Shown piece after piece: positions 6,415-7,603 of a stretch of 7,603 nucleotides of DNA. The notes under the pieces are model-generated. The model saw only the letters and a program-made list of their open reading frames with translations, was not told the origin of the DNA and searched no databases. The stretch comes from Planctomycetaceae bacterium. GTDB taxonomy: Bacteria; Planctomycetota; Planctomycetia; Pirellulales; Pirellulaceae. How positions within the stretch are numbered: the stretch's first letter is position 1; each line of letters starts with the position of its first letter. A program made the position numbers and the translations under genes. The stretch lies in assembly GCA_022614795.1 (NCBI GenBank), contig JAKEHX010000380.1:1-7603 (forward strand), given 5' to 3'.

Positions 6415-7428
6415 ATGCAGGCATTTGTGCGGAAGCAGTCACGTCCGGCGAAAGGGTCCTTCGCTCCTCGTGTCGAGACTCTCGAGCGCCGCCTCTGTCT
6501 GGCGTGCGAGGTCGTTTTCGAGGAGGGCGAACTCGTCGTCAGCGGCGATGGTGCCGACAACGTTGTCGCAATCACCGCCGACGGAGCGGGGGGCGTCACC
6601 GTCACCTGCGATGGCGGAGCGGCGGAAGTCTTCAGCGACGTCGCCCAGATCAAGGTCGATCTGGGCGGCGGCAACGACACGGCCACCGTCGATCTGTCGG
6701 CGGGGGGTTTTGCCAGCCTCGGGTTGGAAGTCGAGGGTGGCAAGGGAGACGATATCCTGGGGGTCAACCTCGGATCGCTCACCGACGCCGAGGTCGAAGC
6801 CGCCCTGGACGGCGGCCAGGGCAACGACACGCTGACCGCCACGGCGGGCGCGATCAGCGGCTCCACGGTCGAGCTCGATCTCGACGGCGGCCAAGGCGAT
6901 AACACGCTCAGCGCCACGATCGGTGCGATCGCCAACAGCAATGTGTCCGTCGAAGCAGGAGCGGGCGGCGGCGTGGACGCCATCACCTTGGCTCTAGCTG
7001 GCGCCATAAGCGGCGAGAGCGAGGTGGAGGTCGGCGCCGAAGGTGGCAAGGGGAATGACAGCATCAATGTCGATGCCCTCGCGGTCGATGTCGCCGCAGC
7101 AGCGTCGCTTGACCTGTCGGTGGAGGCCGGTAAAGGCGACGATGTCGTCACCGTGGACTACACCGGCTTGGTCGCCGGGAACTTGGAGATTCAGGCGGAA
7201 GCCGGCCCCGGCAACGACACGGCTGCCGTGAATGTGACCGCGAGCAATGGCAGCACGGGTGCAGTGGAAGCGGACCTTGAAGGAGGTCCGGGCGATGACA
7301 ACTTGACGCTGAACGTCAACGCCAACCCCGCAGACACCCTGACGATCGACGCCACGCTCGAAGGCGGCCCGGGGTTCGACACGTGCGTAGCCACGCCGAA
7401 TGTGATCGTTGAAGGGTGCGAGGCCTAA
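6415..7428 (+). CDS. Acidic RTX-like (GGxGxD) repeat protein with planctomycete LEPR-xLL-type N-terminus
   Basis: A 337-residue protein, probably exported and calcium-binding; no precise function recognised. Residues 1-26 are basic (R6, K7, R10, K13, R19, R25, R26) and include VETLERRLCLA (20-30), a variant of the LExR-xLL motif that starts many large planctomycete surface proteins. From about residue 84, ten repeats begin with GGxG(N/D)D-type loops: GGGNDT, GGKGDD, GGQGND, GGQGDN, a degenerate GAGGGVD, GGKGND, AGKGDD, AGPGND, GGPGDD and GGPGFD. Each loop is followed by alternating hydrophobic strands, as expected of a parallel beta-roll. Asp at loop ends is the calcium ligand in RTX proteins. 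Spacing is 24-28 residues, not the nine of classical RTX. The end has Cys324 and Cys335, which may form a disulfide. No secretion ATPase or adaptor gene is present in the window. The start is fixed by AGGAGG at 6401-6406. Confidence 0.85.
   Translation: MQAFVRKQSRPAKGSFAPRVETLERRLCLACEVVFEEGELVVSGDGADNVVAITADGAGGVTVTCDGGAAEVFSDVAQIKVDLGGGNDTATVDLSAGGFASLGLEVEGGKGDDILGVNLGSLTDAEVEAALDGGQGNDTLTATAGAISGSTVELDLDGGQGDNTLSATIGAIANSNVSVEAGAGGGVDAITLALAGAISGESEVEVGAEGGKGNDSINVDALAVDVAAAASLDLSVEAGKGDDVVTVDYTGLVAGNLEIQAEAGPGNDTAAVNVTASNGSTGAVEADLEGGPGDDNLTLNVNANPADTLTIDATLEGGPGFDTCVATPNVIVEGCEA
6664..7425 (+). repeat. Ten tandem 24-28-residue GGxGxD repeats
   Basis: Repeat loops start at bases 6664, 6736, 6811, 6886, about 6955, 7042, 7126, 7201, 7282 and 7363. 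The pattern of one unit is (D/E)GG(Q/K/P)G(N/D)DTL, then about 8 residues of strand, Ala/Ser/Asn-rich turn, then a second strand ending in (V/L)(E/D)(L/A)(D/E). The fifth unit has an altered loop (AGAGGGVDA). The last unit is cut short after the loop and replaced by the Cys-containing tail. Units differ at many codons, so they are not a recent DNA amplification. Confidence 0.85.
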
Positions 7429-7459
7429 CGCGCTGGCCGCTGTACCTTTGGTAATTTGC

Positions 7460-7501
7460 TGGGCCGGGGAGTACGAGCGCTGGCTCGACTTCCCCGGCCC
7501 A
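7460..7501 (+). terminator. Strong hairpin after the acidic repeat gene, likely transcription terminator
   Basis: GGGCCGGGGA (7461-7470) pairs perfectly with TCCCCGGCCC (7491-7500), extended by T7460-A7501. The upper stem GT-CGAGC (7471-7478 with A7473 bulged) pairs with GCTCGAC (7483-7489), T7490 being bulged, closing a GCTG loop (7479-7482). That is about 18 base pairs with two one-base bulges, 31 bases after the stop codon. No T run follows on the + strand, so it is not a textbook intrinsic terminator; it may also protect the mRNA 3' end. Confidence 0.6.
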
Positions 7502-7561
7502 ATTCATGCGCAGCCAGCGCGGCAAGTCCGTCTGGCGGTAGATCGAGGCGATCGCCTTTGA

Positions 7562-7590
7562 TTGACAACGCAATAGTGTCCCGGTCGAAT
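7562..7590 (+). promoter_or_regulatory. Weak candidate promoter at the right edge
   Basis: TTGACA (7562-7567) and TCGAAT (7585-7590) are 17 bases apart, matching the consensus at six and four positions. If real, it would drive a + strand gene beyond the window. It follows closely on the perfect 12-base palindrome AGGCGATCGCCT (7546-7557). Evidence is only the hexamer match. Confidence 0.22.
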
Positions 7591-7603
7591 TCAAGGCGCC
7601 AAA

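Noticed and set aside
6493..6510. Lipobox (LCLAC) in the acidic repeat protein
   Set aside because: Position -3 is Cys and no hydrophobic signal helix precedes it, so a lipoprotein call is not supported.
6664..7425. CRISPR array or DNA satellite
   Set aside because: The periodicity is at protein level with variable codons and unit lengths of 72-84 bases; there are no identical repeats or unrelated spacers.

Overview
The window is high-GC DNA that most likely comes from a planctomycete, probably of the Pirellula/Rhodopirellula type. This is an inference from protein content. Three signs point that way: a DUF1559 pseudopilin-like protein with an exact H-x9-DG motif; a large LamG protein whose helical and C-terminal modules I know mainly from planctomycete hypothetical proteins; and an acidic repeat protein whose N-terminus carries a variant of the planctomycete LEPR-xLL leader motif. 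No rRNA, tRNA, CRISPR array, transposase or phage gene was seen.

Layout. (1) Positions 2-3853 (+) hold the 3' part of a very large multi-domain protein that is already open at the left edge. Its order is LamG, a second jelly-roll-like domain, an Ala/Ser/Thr linker, a small Trp/Gly-rich beta module, a second LamG, a Pro-rich linker, a long helical region and a C-terminal beta domain. (2) A DinB-family putative metalloenzyme (3890-4381, -) converges on it, 36 bases away. (3) A 253-base divergent region carries a candidate promoter whose -10 box lies inside a 15-base palindrome. It leads to the DUF1559 gene (4635-5498, +). (4) A short TfoX N-terminal-domain protein (5578-5907, +) follows. (5) A gene-poor stretch of about 500 bases (5908-6414) starts with two adjacent REP-like hairpins and contains a possible promoter. 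(6) A 337-residue acidic protein with ten GGxGxD-type repeats (6415-7428, +) has a near-ideal ribosome binding site and is followed by a strong hairpin at 7460-7501. (7) The last 100 bases have no convincing gene, only a 12-base palindrome and a weak promoter-like pair near the right edge.

How they fit together. The genes do not form an obvious operon or pathway: strands alternate and gaps are 36 to 507 bases. Three of the five products (LamG protein, DUF1559 protein, acidic repeat protein) belong to families that planctomycetes are expected to export or display at the cell surface. DinB and TfoX_N are small cytoplasmic-type proteins. I do not see a defence, biosynthetic or mobile system. The most unusual items are the collinear LamG duplication, the 24-28-residue repeat period of the acidic protein with its extreme amino-acid bias, and the REP-like and operator-like palindromes.
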